Positions 24,307 to 35,187 of a DNA stretch of 40,423 nucleotides are shown here, one piece after another. Below the pieces are notes generated by a model, which saw only the letters and a list, made by a program, of their open reading frames with translations, made no database searches and was not told the DNA's origin. The stretch's first letter is position 1; the number at the start of each line of letters is the position of its first letter. Position numbers and translations under genes: made by a program. Source of the stretch: Candidatus Solibacter usitatus (GTDB lineage Bacteria > Acidobacteriota > Terriglobia > Bryobacterales > Bryobacteraceae); assembly GCA_016185465.1 (NCBI GenBank), contig JACPNO010000068.1:1-40423 (forward strand), given 5' to 3'.

Positions 24307-26493
24307 ATGACGCGTCTACAATCCACTTTCATGGTGTGTGTTTTTCTGTTCGGAGGCGTGGTGTCTCGCGCGTCCGAGCTGGTTAAGGGAACGGTTTTGG
24401 ATCCATCCGGATCTCCCATCGACGGCGCGGACATCGCCGCGGTGAGCCGCCTGGGCGTGGTGGCGCAGACGCGCAGCGATGCCGCTGGAGAATTTCGTCT
24501 GGCGCTCAGTGAGCTGGCCGGCGTTCGGCTCACGATAGCCGCGCCTGGCTTCGCCATGCAGACTGTCGACCCAGCCGGCGCCGTAACCGTCCGGCTCGCA
24601 ATTGCGCCGCAAACCGATTCCGTCAAAGTGATCGGCTCGCTGCTCGATGTGCCGCTCTCGGCGCAAGGCAGTAGCGCGAGCCTGATTTCGCGCGAGGCAA
24701 TCCGCCAGCGCAATGAGGCGCAGGCCTACGACCTGCTGCGCGACTTGCCGGGCGTGAGCGTCAGCCAGTCGGGACAGCGAGGCGGGGTGACATCGATGTT
24801 TACCCGCGGCGGCATTTCCGAATTCATGCTGGTCCAAATCGACGGCATCGCGGTGAACGCGTTCGGCGGCGGCTTTGATTTCGCCAACATCCCAACCGAT
24901 TTTCTGGATCACATCGACGTCATTCGCGGACCGCAGTCGGCGGTCTACGGCTCCTATGCCAACAGCGGTGTGGTGGATTTCGTAACCCGGCGGCCTGGCG
25001 ACCAGTTCAGCGCCGATGTGATCGCCGAAGGCGGCACTTACGGTCTCAATCGCTTTGCCATCGCGGCGGGCGGGGTTTTGGGCGGCTTCGGTTTGAGCGC
25101 GTCGGCATCCAGCCTCGAAACCAATGGTCCGGTGGAGAACAGCGATTACCGGAACCAGAATCTCTTTCTCGGCGTGAACCGCGCGTTCGGACGCCAGTAT
25201 TTCAGGGCAATTGGCCTTTTCAATTCCAATGAAGCGGGTTCGTCCGGCCCGTACGGCTCCAATCCGGCAGGAATATTTAGCGGGATCGATCTCATCAGCC
25301 GCGGCAAGAATAATTTCTCGGCGTATGGCGTCCATTATCGGATCGATCTTACGAGCCAGGTGCGTCAGGAGTTGATGGGGAATTTTTTCCTGAACAATAG
25401 CTTCTTCCAAAGTCCTTTTGGCGGCAGCTACAACAAAGACCTGCGCGGGCAGGCTGAAACCCGCACCATCGTCAGCGTGACGCCGAACTATTCGTTCGCC
25501 GTGGGCGCCGCGTTTTCGCGCGAGCAAGTCCAGAATACCTTCATCACCGATGTCGGCGGGCAGACTTTTCCGCTCGACCGCGACCAGGGAGGTTTCTATT
25601 GGGAGAACCGATTGCAGCTCGGAGGACGGCTCTTCCTGAACGCCGGACTGCGCGCCGAATTGATCCACACGCCGCAGATTCCGGCCGATCAGTTCGGCGG
25701 GCGCCCGCAATTCCCGGCCGATTCCATTGTCAAAGTCAATCCGAAAATATCCATCGCCTATGTGCTGCCGGCCCAGACCCGTCTGCACGCCTCGTTCGGA
25801 ACCGGCATCCGTCCACCGGGAGGGTTCGAACTCGCCTTCACCAATAATCCCGGTCTGCGGCCGGAGCGAACCATAAGCTTCGATGCCGGTCTCGAGCAGC
25901 GATTATTCCACGATCACGTTTCGCTCGGGGGCACTTATTTTTTCAATCGCTATGAAGATTTGATCGTGACGCTCGGCGGCTCGCTTGCGGAGCTCAGCTC
26001 TTTCCAATCGGCCAATCTGGCCAACTCGCGCGCTCAAGGGGCGGAACTGACGGCCCGATGGCGCCCGGCCCGGCAATTCGCGCTGAGTGCCAACTATATG
26101 TATCTGGACAGCGAAATCCTGGCGCTGGACAAATCGAGCTCACTGGCTCCCCAGTTTTACAAAGTGGGCCAGCCTCTCACCCGGCGGCCGCGCAATTCCG
26201 GGAATTTTGGAGCCACCTACTCGCATCGCAACCTCGCGGCCAACGTCAGCGGGTACTTTCGCGGGTCCACATTGGATGTCGAGCCGAACTTCGGCGCGTC
26301 GGCGGGGTTGTACAACAATTCGGGGTACTTCGTCCTGGGCCTCAACGTCAACTACGCGGTGTCGCATGGCGTGACGGTGTACGGCAACTTGCGCAACGCG
26401 CTGAATCGCCGCTATGAAGAAGTATTCGGCTTCCCTTCCCCGCTGCTGAATTTTGTGGCGGGCGTCAAGTGGAGCTTGCCGCGGAGGACTTAG
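24307..26493 (+). CDS. TonB-dependent outer-membrane receptor, BtuB-like (vitamin B12)
   Basis: A 728-residue outer-membrane beta-barrel importer. A signal peptide (VCVFLFGGVVSRASE) is followed by a carboxypeptidase-regulatory-like domain (GTVLDPSGSPIDGADIAAVS; about 28-100), an addition typical of Acidobacteria. The plug follows: SLISREAIRQRNEAQAYDLL, RDLPGVSVSQSGQRGG, then DHIDVIRGPQSAVYGSYANSG, the canonical plug motif. The barrel fills the rest and ends with FVAGVKWSL. A cobalamin riboswitch directly upstream makes B12 or a related corrinoid the likely cargo. Start ATG 24307 has GGAGG 11 bases before it. Confidence 0.88.
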   Translation: MTRLQSTFMVCVFLFGGVVSRASELVKGTVLDPSGSPIDGADIAAVSRLGVVAQTRSDAAGEFRLALSELAGVRLTIAAPGFAMQTVDPAGAVTVRLAIAPQTDSVKVIGSLLDVPLSAQGSSASLISREAIRQRNEAQAYDLLRDLPGVSVSQSGQRGGVTSMFTRGGISEFMLVQIDGIAVNAFGGGFDFANIPTDFLDHIDVIRGPQSAVYGSYANSGVVDFVTRRPGDQFSADVIAEGGTYGLNRFAIAAGGVLGGFGLSASASSLETNGPVENSDYRNQNLFLGVNRAFGRQYFRAIGLFNSNEAGSSGPYGSNPAGIFSGIDLISRGKNNFSAYGVHYRIDLTSQVRQELMGNFFLNNSFFQSPFGGSYNKDLRGQAETRTIVSVTPNYSFAVGAAFSREQVQNTFITDVGGQTFPLDRDQGGFYWENRLQLGGRLFLNAGLRAELIHTPQIPADQFGGRPQFPADSIVKVNPKISIAYVLPAQTRLHASFGTGIRPPGGFELAFTNNPGLRPERTISFDAGLEQRLFHDHVSLGGTYFFNRYEDLIVTLGGSLAELSSFQSANLANSRAQGAELTARWRPARQFALSANYMYLDSEILALDKSSSLAPQFYKVGQPLTRRPRNSGNFGATYSHRNLAANVSGYFRGSTLDVEPNFGASAGLYNNSGYFVLGLNVNYAVSHGVTVYGNLRNALNRRYEEVFGFPSPLLNFVAGVKWSLPRRT

Positions 26494-26494
26494 A

Positions 26495-27160
26495 ATGGAA
26501 GCGAGGAATCCGTTGGAAAAGACGCCCTTTCACGAACCGCATCTGGCCATCAATCGCGTCTACACCAAGCGCGGCGATACCGGCGAGACCAGCCTGGTGG
26601 GCGGGCAGCGCGTTCCCAAAGACCAGCTGCGCATTGAAGCCTACGGCACCGTCGACGAGCTGAACGCATTCATCGGCGTCGCGCGCCAGTCCACCGAGGA
26701 ATTGGTAGCGGCGGCGCATCCTGCCCTAAGCCCGCTGGCAGCAATCCTGAAACGGGTCCAGCACGAGCTCTTCAACCTGGGATCGATTCTGGCCACGCTG
26801 CCCGCCGACGTTCATCCGCAGCAGCCGCGCGTGACCGAAGCTGAAATCACGCAGTTGGAAAACGAAATCGACAAAATGAATGAGGAGCTGCCCGCCCTGC
26901 GCTCCTTCGTCTTGCCTGGCGGCTGCCGTTTGAATGCCGAGCTGCACGTCTGCCGCACGGTGTGCCGCCGCGCGGAGCGCATTTGCGTGACCCTGGCGCG
27001 GGAAGAGCCTTCCGACCCGGCCATGGTCCGCTACCTCAACCGGCTGAGCGACGCGCTATTTGTGTGGAGCCGCTGGGCGAGTCATACTCTGGGTATAGCT
27101 GAAACTTTGTGGGAACCGAACCGGGCTGCGTCCGGGCTTTCCCCGGGAATGAAGGACTAG
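26495..27160 (+). CDS. PduO-type corrinoid adenosyltransferase
   Basis: Transfers the adenosyl group from ATP to reduced cob(I)alamin, making coenzyme B12. The 221-residue protein is of the PduO/MMAB type. VYTKRGDTGETSLVGGQRVP is the N-terminal ATP-binding motif, RIEAYGTVDELNAFIGVAR is the second block, and LPGGCRLNAELHVCRTVCRR followed by AERICVTL is the third, with the arginines of the active site. The start at ATG 26495 lies two bases after the receptor's stop, with GGAGG inside the end of that gene. The first 20 residues are a non-conserved extension. Genomic position under the B12 riboswitch fits salvage of imported corrinoid. Confidence 0.93.
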   Translation: MEARNPLEKTPFHEPHLAINRVYTKRGDTGETSLVGGQRVPKDQLRIEAYGTVDELNAFIGVARQSTEELVAAAHPALSPLAAILKRVQHELFNLGSILATLPADVHPQQPRVTEAEITQLENEIDKMNEELPALRSFVLPGGCRLNAELHVCRTVCRRAERICVTLAREEPSDPAMVRYLNRLSDALFVWSRWASHTLGIAETLWEPNRAASGLSPGMKD

Positions 27161-27162
27161 AC

Positions 27163-27687
27163 ATGGAGAAGACGATTAAGAGACCCGTTGCGCTGACATT
27201 GGCGGTCCTGGGCGCGGTGGCGCGCTTACTGCCGCACCCGCCGAATTTTACGCCGGTGGGCGGCGCGAGTCTTTTCGCCGGCGCGCGGCTGCCCGGCTGG
27301 CTGGCGTATTTGCTGCCTATTCTGGTGATGGCGGCTACCGATCCGCTGGTGGGCGGATACTCGCGCTCGACGCCTTATGTCTACACAAGTTTTCTAATCA
27401 GCGTTTGGATCGGACGCCGTCTGCGATCGACGGAAAATCCGCTTCGCATCGGCGCCGCCGCGCTGTTGTGCAGCCTGCAGTTCTTCTTCATCACCAATTT
27501 TGGCGTCTTTCTGCGCGCCTATCCGCACACTCTGGCGGGTTTCATGAAGTGCTACACATTCGCCCTGCCTTTCTTCGGACGCACGCTGGCGGGCGACCTG
27601 ATCGCCACCGCCGTCTTGTTCGGATTGCACGCCTGGCTCACCCGCACCGTGTATCCGCCCGAGAGGCTCGCACTAGTGCAAGCGTAG
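27163..27687 (+). CDS. DUF6580-type small membrane protein, candidate corrinoid-uptake component
   Basis: A 174-residue integral membrane protein with about five helices. RLLPHPPNFTPVGGASLFAG follows the first helix, then WLAYLLPILVMAATDPLVGG, and PYVYTSFLISVWIGRR. The late helices include AAALLCSLQFFFITNFGVFL and the last carries DLIATAVLFGLHAWL. I associate this pattern with DUF6580, a family of putative transport proteins. It starts two bases after the adenosyltransferase stop and 13 bases before a cobalamin-binding protein, all behind one B12 riboswitch. That context supports a role in corrinoid transport; there is no direct evidence. Confidence 0.7.
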   Translation: MEKTIKRPVALTLAVLGAVARLLPHPPNFTPVGGASLFAGARLPGWLAYLLPILVMAATDPLVGGYSRSTPYVYTSFLISVWIGRRLRSTENPLRIGAAALLCSLQFFFITNFGVFLRAYPHTLAGFMKCYTFALPFFGRTLAGDLIATAVLFGLHAWLTRTVYPPERLALVQA

Positions 27688-27700
27688 CCGCGCCATTCGC

Positions 27701-28618
27701 GTGCCCCGCATCGTATCGCTGATTTCGAGCGCGACCGAGATCGTGCACGCGCTCGGCCAGTTCGAATTTCTGGTGGGCTGTTCGCACGAATGCGATTTCC
27801 CGACGGCGGTGAAATCGCTCCCGGTCTGCACCAAACCCACGTTCCCGGTATCCGGCAGCAGCCGCGAAATCGACCAGCTGGTGAAAGACCGTGTGCGCAA
27901 CGCTCTTTCCGTGTACGACGTTTTCGACGACGTGCTGGAGCGTCTGCAGCCGACGCACATCCTCACCCAAACCCAGTGTGAAGTCTGCGCCGTGAGTCTC
28001 GCCGATGTGGAGCGTTCCGTGGCGGGGCGTCTCGCCAGCCAGCCCAAAGTTGTTTCACTCAATGCGGAATCGCTCGACGGCGTCTGGGCGGATATGCGGC
28101 GCGTGGCGGATGCGCTGGGCGTGGGAACCACAGCGATTGGCGAGCTGCAAAAACGGCTGCAAGCCATCTCCGCGCGGGCCATGCAAGCACCGTTGCGGCC
28201 GCGCGTCGCTGTCATCGAGTGGATTGAGCCGCTCATGGCCGCCGGCAACTGGACACCGGAGCTGATTGCGCTCGCTGGCGGCGTCAATCTGTTCGGAGAG
28301 GCCGGTAGACATTCGCCCTGGATAAGCTGGGAAGCGTTGGTCGCGAGCGATCCGGACGTGATTCTGGTAGCGCCCTGCGGGTTCGATCTGGAGCGTACTG
28401 AAAAGGAAATGTACTGGCTCTCGCAGCGGCCCGGGTGGGGGAAATTTGCGTCGCGCGTTTTCCTGGCTGACGGCAATCAATATTTCAACCGGCCAGGACC
28501 GCGGGTGGTGGAAACGCTCGAAATCGTGGCGGAGATATTGCACCCGGAGATCTTCGAGCCGTCATTCCAAGGCACCGCCTGGGTGGGGCAGGTCCCCGAC
28601 CTGCCCGTTAATTTTTAA
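27701..28618 (+). CDS. Cobalamin-binding protein (BtuF-like) without signal peptide
   Basis: A 305-residue protein of the BtuF/periplasmic metallochelate-binding fold. MPRIVSLISSATEIVHALGQ opens the first lobe, LVGCSHECDFP follows, and PTHILTQTQCEVCAVS and VVSLNAESLDGVWADMRRVA are conserved in this subgroup. The second lobe has SDPDVILVAPCGFDLERTEK. The N-terminus begins directly with the first strand, so there is no signal peptide; that is usual in this subgroup, whose site of action is unclear. Start is GTG 27701. The last 12 or so residues are encoded by a repeat element (from 28584) and are not part of the fold. It belongs to the B12 cluster. Confidence 0.88.
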   Translation: MPRIVSLISSATEIVHALGQFEFLVGCSHECDFPTAVKSLPVCTKPTFPVSGSSREIDQLVKDRVRNALSVYDVFDDVLERLQPTHILTQTQCEVCAVSLADVERSVAGRLASQPKVVSLNAESLDGVWADMRRVADALGVGTTAIGELQKRLQAISARAMQAPLRPRVAVIEWIEPLMAAGNWTPELIALAGGVNLFGEAGRHSPWISWEALVASDPDVILVAPCGFDLERTEKEMYWLSQRPGWGKFASRVFLADGNQYFNRPGPRVVETLEIVAEILHPEIFEPSFQGTAWVGQVPDLPVNF

Positions 28619-28651
28619 AATCCTGAAATGGCAGGTCGGGGACCTGCCCCA
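28584..28651. repeat. REP-like inverted pair at a gene junction
   Basis: Perfect 22-base arms at 28584-28605 and 28630-28651, separated by a 24-base AT-rich loop. Each arm contains GGCAGGTCCCCGACCTGCC (or its complement), which is itself a palindrome. The left arm codes for the last residues of the cobalamin-binding protein and the right arm for the first residues of the truncated amidohydrolase, so the element sits exactly on the break between the two genes. Confidence 0.85.
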
Positions 28652-29788
28652 GCGGTCGCCAAAAACATTCCGGCGGCCAACGCGCGCCGCGTGGTGGATG
28701 TCACCGGCCTTTACGTCACACCCGGGCTAATTGATATCCACGCTCACGCCGGCGTCGATCGCCCAGCGAGCGGCCTTTCGTATCCCGCCAATATGAATTT
28801 TTCCTCCGGGCTGACGACCATCGTGGACGCCGGAACCTGGGGCGCGCGCGATTTTCCGGAAATTAAACGCACCATCATCGATCCAGCGCAGATTCGCGTG
28901 CTCAGTTTTCTCAATATCGTAGCGGCGGGCATGGGCTCGGAGAAAGAGCAGGACATCCGTGAGATGGATGCCGAGCTTTGCGCCGCGACCATCAAGAAAT
29001 ACCGCGACGTCATCGTAGGAATCAAGACCGCGCATTACTGGACCAGCCTGCCGTGGGATGCCACCCATCCGCCGTGGGCGTCGGTCGATCGCGCGATTGA
29101 AGCCGGCACGCTGGCCGATGTCCCGGTGATGGTGGATTTCTGGCCGCGTCCGCCTGAGCGCCCTTACGAAGACTTGATTCTCAAAAAGATGCGGCCCGGC
29201 GACATCCACACCCACGTTTTCGCGCAACAGTTTCCCGTGCTTCTGGAAAATGGCAAGATCAATCCAATCTACGCCGAGGCCCGCCGGCGCGGCGTGATCT
29301 TCGACGTGGGCCACGGCGGCGGCAGCTTCTGGTTTCGCAACGCCGTGCCGGCCGTCAAGCAAGGCTTCATTCCCGATTCCATCTCAACCGATCTGCACAT
29401 GGGCAGCGTGAACGGCCCGGTGGTCGACATGATCACGACTATGTCGAAGATGATGGCCATCGGCATTCCGCTCGAAGACATCATCCGCCGCTCGACGGTG
29501 AATCCGGCTAAGGAAATCCGACGGCCGGAGCTGGGAACGCTCTCCGTGGGCCGCGAGGCCGACATCGCCGTGATTGAGCTGCGGCGCGGCAAGTTCAGCT
29601 ATATCGATTGCGGGCGCGCCAAGATGACCGGCGACGTGAAGCTGGAGAATCGCATGACCTTGCGCGCCGGGCGCGTGGTTTATGATCCGACCGGGATCAG
29701 CATGGTGGAGTGGAGCAAAGCGCCGAAGCAGTACTTCATGTCGCCGAAAAAGCAGAGCGATCCGCCTTCGACCGCCGAGCCCAAATAG
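28628..29788 (+). CDS. Amidohydrolase/deacetylase-family metallohydrolase, 5' end missing
   Basis: An amidohydrolase-superfamily enzyme with a binuclear metal site. VTPGLIDIHAHAGVDRP is the HxH motif. VIGIKTAHYW holds the lysine likely to be carbamylated, DIHTHVF and FDVGHGGGSF carry metal histidines, and ISTDLHMGSVNGP holds the catalytic aspartate. The relatives begin with about 35-40 residues of beta-strands before AVAKNIPAANARRVVDVTGL. Here those residues are absent; the open frame instead starts with MAGRGPAP, read from the repeat element. The enzyme may therefore be inactive or unexpressed, or the join may be a repeat-mediated assembly error. Substrate unknown. Confidence 0.75.
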   Translation: MAGRGPAPAVAKNIPAANARRVVDVTGLYVTPGLIDIHAHAGVDRPASGLSYPANMNFSSGLTTIVDAGTWGARDFPEIKRTIIDPAQIRVLSFLNIVAAGMGSEKEQDIREMDAELCAATIKKYRDVIVGIKTAHYWTSLPWDATHPPWASVDRAIEAGTLADVPVMVDFWPRPPERPYEDLILKKMRPGDIHTHVFAQQFPVLLENGKINPIYAEARRRGVIFDVGHGGGSFWFRNAVPAVKQGFIPDSISTDLHMGSVNGPVVDMITTMSKMMAIGIPLEDIIRRSTVNPAKEIRRPELGTLSVGREADIAVIELRRGKFSYIDCGRAKMTGDVKLENRMTLRAGRVVYDPTGISMVEWSKAPKQYFMSPKKQSDPPSTAEPK

Positions 29789-29789
29789 C

Positions 29790-30521
29790 TCAGGGCAAAT
29801 GCAGTTCCAACTTGCGCTCGCGGTTCAGCCGCTGCGTGAGCGCGCGATCGACGGATTCGAGCGGAGCTTCCCGCTGCTCGCGCCGCGTGGACACGTAGTG
29901 CAGCGTGTTGCCGTCCACCCAATACGCCATCGCGGCCTGGATCGAGCCATCCTGAAACGCGATCAGGTAAACCACCGACTCGCCGGGCGCGCGTGCAGGC
30001 GCTGCGTTCTCCGGATATTCGCGAGTCGTGGGCCGGGCCGGCGGGTCGGGCGTGTAGCTCGGATTCTGGTAGACGATCACCGGCGGGGCCGGATCTACGT
30101 ACGTTTGCGGATAGTAGTACGGGCTGTAATAGTACGAGTTGTAATAGTACGGATCGTAGTAGCTGCCATAGTAGCCGCCGTAGTACCAGGGCGAGTAAAA
30201 GCCAAAGCCCAAACCGAATCCGCCGTAGTAGTAGGGACGTCCGTAGCGGTACCCGCCGTAATAGCCGCCTCGGCTGTAGCCTCCCCGGAACCCCGAGTAC
30301 CCGCCGCCGCGATAACCTGAACCGCCGCGAAAGCCTGAACCGCCCCCACCGCTGCCGCGAAACCCACCACCGGATCCACCGCCACGGAATCCGCCGCCGG
30401 ACATGCCACCGCCGCCACGCATTCCGCCGCCACCACCGCCCCGCCCGCCGCCACCACCACGTTGAGCAAAGGCGCACTGCACCAGCAAGCAGCACAGAAC
30501 CAACTGCGCAACCCGCTTCAT
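29790..30521 (-). CDS. Secreted Gly/Tyr-rich low-complexity protein
   Basis: A 243-residue exported protein. The signal peptide is MKRVAQLVLCCLLVQCAFAQ. Residues about 21-85 are almost pure glycine with arginine and serine (GGGFRGGGSGGGFRGSGG), about 85-150 are tyrosine/glycine-rich (YYGGYYGSYYDPYYYNSYYY), then a proline-rich linker, and a small folded C-terminal part (VVYLIAFQDGSIQAAMAYWV, then DGNTLHYVSTRREQREAPLE) that resembles the end of other bacterial surface proteins. The ATG at 30521 has GAGG about eight bases before it; an upstream extension would destroy the signal peptide. Function unknown; an adhesive or envelope-associated role is conceivable. It converges with the amidohydrolase, one base apart. 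Confidence 0.75.
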   Translation of the reverse strand: MKRVAQLVLCCLLVQCAFAQRGGGGGRGGGGGGMRGGGGMSGGGFRGGGSGGGFRGSGGGGSGFRGGSGYRGGGYSGFRGGYSRGGYYGGYRYGRPYYYGGFGLGFGFYSPWYYGGYYGSYYDPYYYNSYYYSPYYYPQTYVDPAPPVIVYQNPSYTPDPPARPTTREYPENAAPARAPGESVVYLIAFQDGSIQAAMAYWVDGNTLHYVSTRREQREAPLESVDRALTQRLNRERKLELHLP

Positions 30522-30590
30522 AAGGGATACCTCTATTTGCAGCTTACCGCCGGGGCGCGGGCGTGGCAAGCCGGTGATAACCTCTAGAGA

Positions 30591-31355
30591 ATGGCTGCTG
30601 TTTTGCGCTATCTATGCTGCGCCGCGCTGTTCGGCGCGGCCTTTGCGCAGTCGGACAAGGAAACGGCTCTGATGCTGCCCAAGGCGGTCAGGATATCCGG
30701 CGTGGTTACGGATAGCGATGGGAAGCCGCTCAGTCAAGTTTGGATTGATCACACTGGCGCTGGCGTTGAGACTGTAAGGACCGATACCCAGGGCCGGTTC
30801 GACATTGAAACACGAGCGCCCGCCGTCGTATTTCGTGCATATCGTGGCTATCAGAGTAAGTATTGGCGTGTGAGTGAGAATCGCAATCTGACCGTAACGC
30901 TCACCGGCCCGGTACCTCGGATGAACGAGTGCCGTGCGTCCTGGGGGTTCGTATCCCTGAACGGCTCGATGAGTAGGTTTTGTTTCCCGAAGGTGCGCGG
31001 CGTGAGGTTCACCAAACCGAGGAATGACACCGACTATGGCAAGCGGGTGTTCTGGGTCGTAACTAGCGGCGGAGAAGTGGCAATGCAGCACGCATCAGGT
31101 GCGATGTGGGGTGACGGCACCCCGTTTGATCGGGACGTGTGGTCTGCCCGCGACTATGTCGAGCAGACGTACAGCGATCCCGAAGGGGTGAACATTAGAG
31201 ACGCACGCGGCAAGAGCGCGGATGGCAAATGCTGGCGTGTATTGGGACACGCCTTCGAGTCGGCGTCGTACCGGGACGTCTCCGAGCAGGATGCCGCATT
31301 ACTTGATCGCGTGCTCGACGGAGCGCGTGTCAAACCGTGGCCGATCCAGAAGTGA
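30591..31355 (+). CDS. Secreted protein with carboxypeptidase-regulatory-like domain
   Basis: A 254-residue exported protein. A signal peptide (YLCCAALFGAAFAQS) precedes a CarboxypepD_reg-like beta-sandwich: VRISGVVTDSDGKPLSQVWI, TDTQGRFDIETRAP. The remaining 140 residues, from MNECRASWGFVSLNGSMSRF to the end, match no family I know; they hold three cysteines and a late WRVLGHAFESASYRDV stretch. It diverges from the Gly/Tyr-rich gene (69 bases between starts) and converges with gyrB, four bases apart. Codon use looks somewhat less GC-rich than its neighbours, which could mean a recent arrival. No function assigned. Confidence 0.65.
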   Translation: MAAVLRYLCCAALFGAAFAQSDKETALMLPKAVRISGVVTDSDGKPLSQVWIDHTGAGVETVRTDTQGRFDIETRAPAVVFRAYRGYQSKYWRVSENRNLTVTLTGPVPRMNECRASWGFVSLNGSMSRFCFPKVRGVRFTKPRNDTDYGKRVFWVVTSGGEVAMQHASGAMWGDGTPFDRDVWSARDYVEQTYSDPEGVNIRDARGKSADGKCWRVLGHAFESASYRDVSEQDAALLDRVLDGARVKPWPIQK

Positions 31356-31359
31356 TCGG

Positions 31360-33804
<2,445 letters not shown>

Positions 33805-33835
33805 TTAATCCGAACGATTGGGCCTGGTTAGACCC

Positions 33836-34954
33836 TCAAATCCTCATGGGCATTACGACATAACGGTAGTGCTGGTTCGCATCTTCCGTGCCGGGCCGCA
33901 TTTCGCCCGCGCTCTTCTGGTCTTTCAGCGCAAAAGAAACCTGCTCTTGGGAAATCGCGCGCAGGAAATCCAACAGATATTGGGCGTTGAAGCCGATTTC
34001 AAGCTCCGGCCCGCTGTACTCCGAAGGCACGCTCTCTTCGCTCTCGCCGGTCTCTACCGACGATGAGAATACTTTGACCTCGCCCGGCGCGAATTGCACG
34101 CGAACCGCGCGCGATCGTTCATCGGCAAATTGCGACACGCGCTCAATAGCCGAGCGGATTTCGTCGCGCTGCAATTTGGCGAGTTGCGTGTTGTCTTTCG
34201 GAAGAACGCGTTCGTAGTCCGGGAAATTTCCCGTGAGCTTGCGCGTGATCAGCAGCCGGGTTCCGAACTGGAAAAAGAGATGATTGTCATCGCCCGAGAT
34301 AATGACTTTACTGTCGGCGCCGCTTTCGGCGGCCAGCTTGACGATCTCGCCCATCGCCTTGCGCGGGATCAGCGCGCGAAATGTCTTGTTGCCCGCCAGG
34401 CCCGCACCGTCTTCATGATCGACGTATGCCAGGCGGTGTCCGTCGGTCGCAACCATGGTCAGCCCGTCAGCCCGCAGCAGAAGAAGCGCGCCATTCAGCG
34501 TGAAGCGCGATTCCTCCATCGAAATCGCGAAAATTGTCTTGGAGATCATGGCCGAGAGCAGCCCTACCGGCAACTCGGCAATCTGCTCAGGCGCCTGCGG
34601 GAGTTCGGGATAACTCTCGCGCGACATTCCCGCCATTCTGGTTTTCGAACGTCCGCAAGTAATGTTGGCCCAGTGGTTCTCCATGAACTTCACGTGGAGA
34701 TCGGCTTCCGGCAGCAAGCGCACATAATCCAGAAGCTTGCGCGCCGGAACAGTGCCCGCGCCTTCTTTTTTTACCTTCGCCGAACAGGAGCAGCGTATTC
34801 CCAATTCCAAATCCGTCGCTGTCAGCGTCAAGCGGTCGTCGCGCGCTTCCAGCAGGACGTTGGAAAGTATGGGAATTGTGGTTTTCTTCTCCACCACGCC
34901 CTGTGAGAGGCCCAACTCACGGACCAAATCGGCTTTGCTAACTGTAAATTCCAT
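33836..34954 (-). CDS. dnaN: DNA polymerase III subunit beta (sliding clamp)
   Basis: The ring-shaped clamp that holds the replicase on DNA. The 372-residue protein starts MEFTVSKADLVRELGLSQGV and shows the three repeated clamp domains: TIPILSNVLLEARDDRLTLT in the first, MVATDGHRLAYVDHEDGAGL in the second, and the C-terminal DFLRAISQEQVSFALKDQKS. The C-terminus HYRYVVMPMRI is the usual MPMR(I/L) peptide-binding edge. It sits between dnaA and gyrB, all on the minus strand. A ribosome-binding site (GGAGAGGAG) precedes the ATG. Confidence 0.96.
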   Translation of the reverse strand: MEFTVSKADLVRELGLSQGVVEKKTTIPILSNVLLEARDDRLTLTATDLELGIRCSCSAKVKKEGAGTVPARKLLDYVRLLPEADLHVKFMENHWANITCGRSKTRMAGMSRESYPELPQAPEQIAELPVGLLSAMISKTIFAISMEESRFTLNGALLLLRADGLTMVATDGHRLAYVDHEDGAGLAGNKTFRALIPRKAMGEIVKLAAESGADSKVIISGDDNHLFFQFGTRLLITRKLTGNFPDYERVLPKDNTQLAKLQRDEIRSAIERVSQFADERSRAVRVQFAPGEVKVFSSSVETGESEESVPSEYSGPELEIGFNAQYLLDFLRAISQEQVSFALKDQKSAGEMRPGTEDANQHYRYVVMPMRI

Positions 34955-35187
34955 CAGTCAGCGCTCCTCTCCGAAAGAGTGTATACAGACTTATGCTTAG
35001 AAGAACCGTATTCATGGGGCCTGTCGAAATGTTGATTTCTACCTAAATTATACAAAATCCTATGACTTTCTGCTCCGGTTTTATGTGCGAAACAGGTGCA
35101 CGAATGTGCTGGAATCGGGTCCGGATCGGGTTTGCACAGGGATTCTCAGGCGATGCAACCAGGCCGTTGTGGAAAGAGAATCTAATG
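34955..35187. other. dnaA-dnaN intergenic region
   Basis: This 233-base space between the end of dnaA and the start of dnaN includes an AT-rich segment (about 35025-35075) and scattered TGCAC-type words, but I find no good DnaA box. It probably holds the dnaN promoter; TATACA near 34980 on the minus strand is a possible -10. An origin function cannot be excluded. Confidence 0.35.

Noticed and set aside
24316-25788. 490-codon open frame antisense to the TonB-dependent receptor
   Set aside because: Same cause; it lacks a ribosome-binding site and any known domain, and the receptor on the plus strand is secure.
34955-35187. dnaA-dnaN spacer considered as the main origin
   Set aside because: No convincing DnaA box was found; the array upstream of dnaA is a better candidate, so this was kept only as a described spacer.
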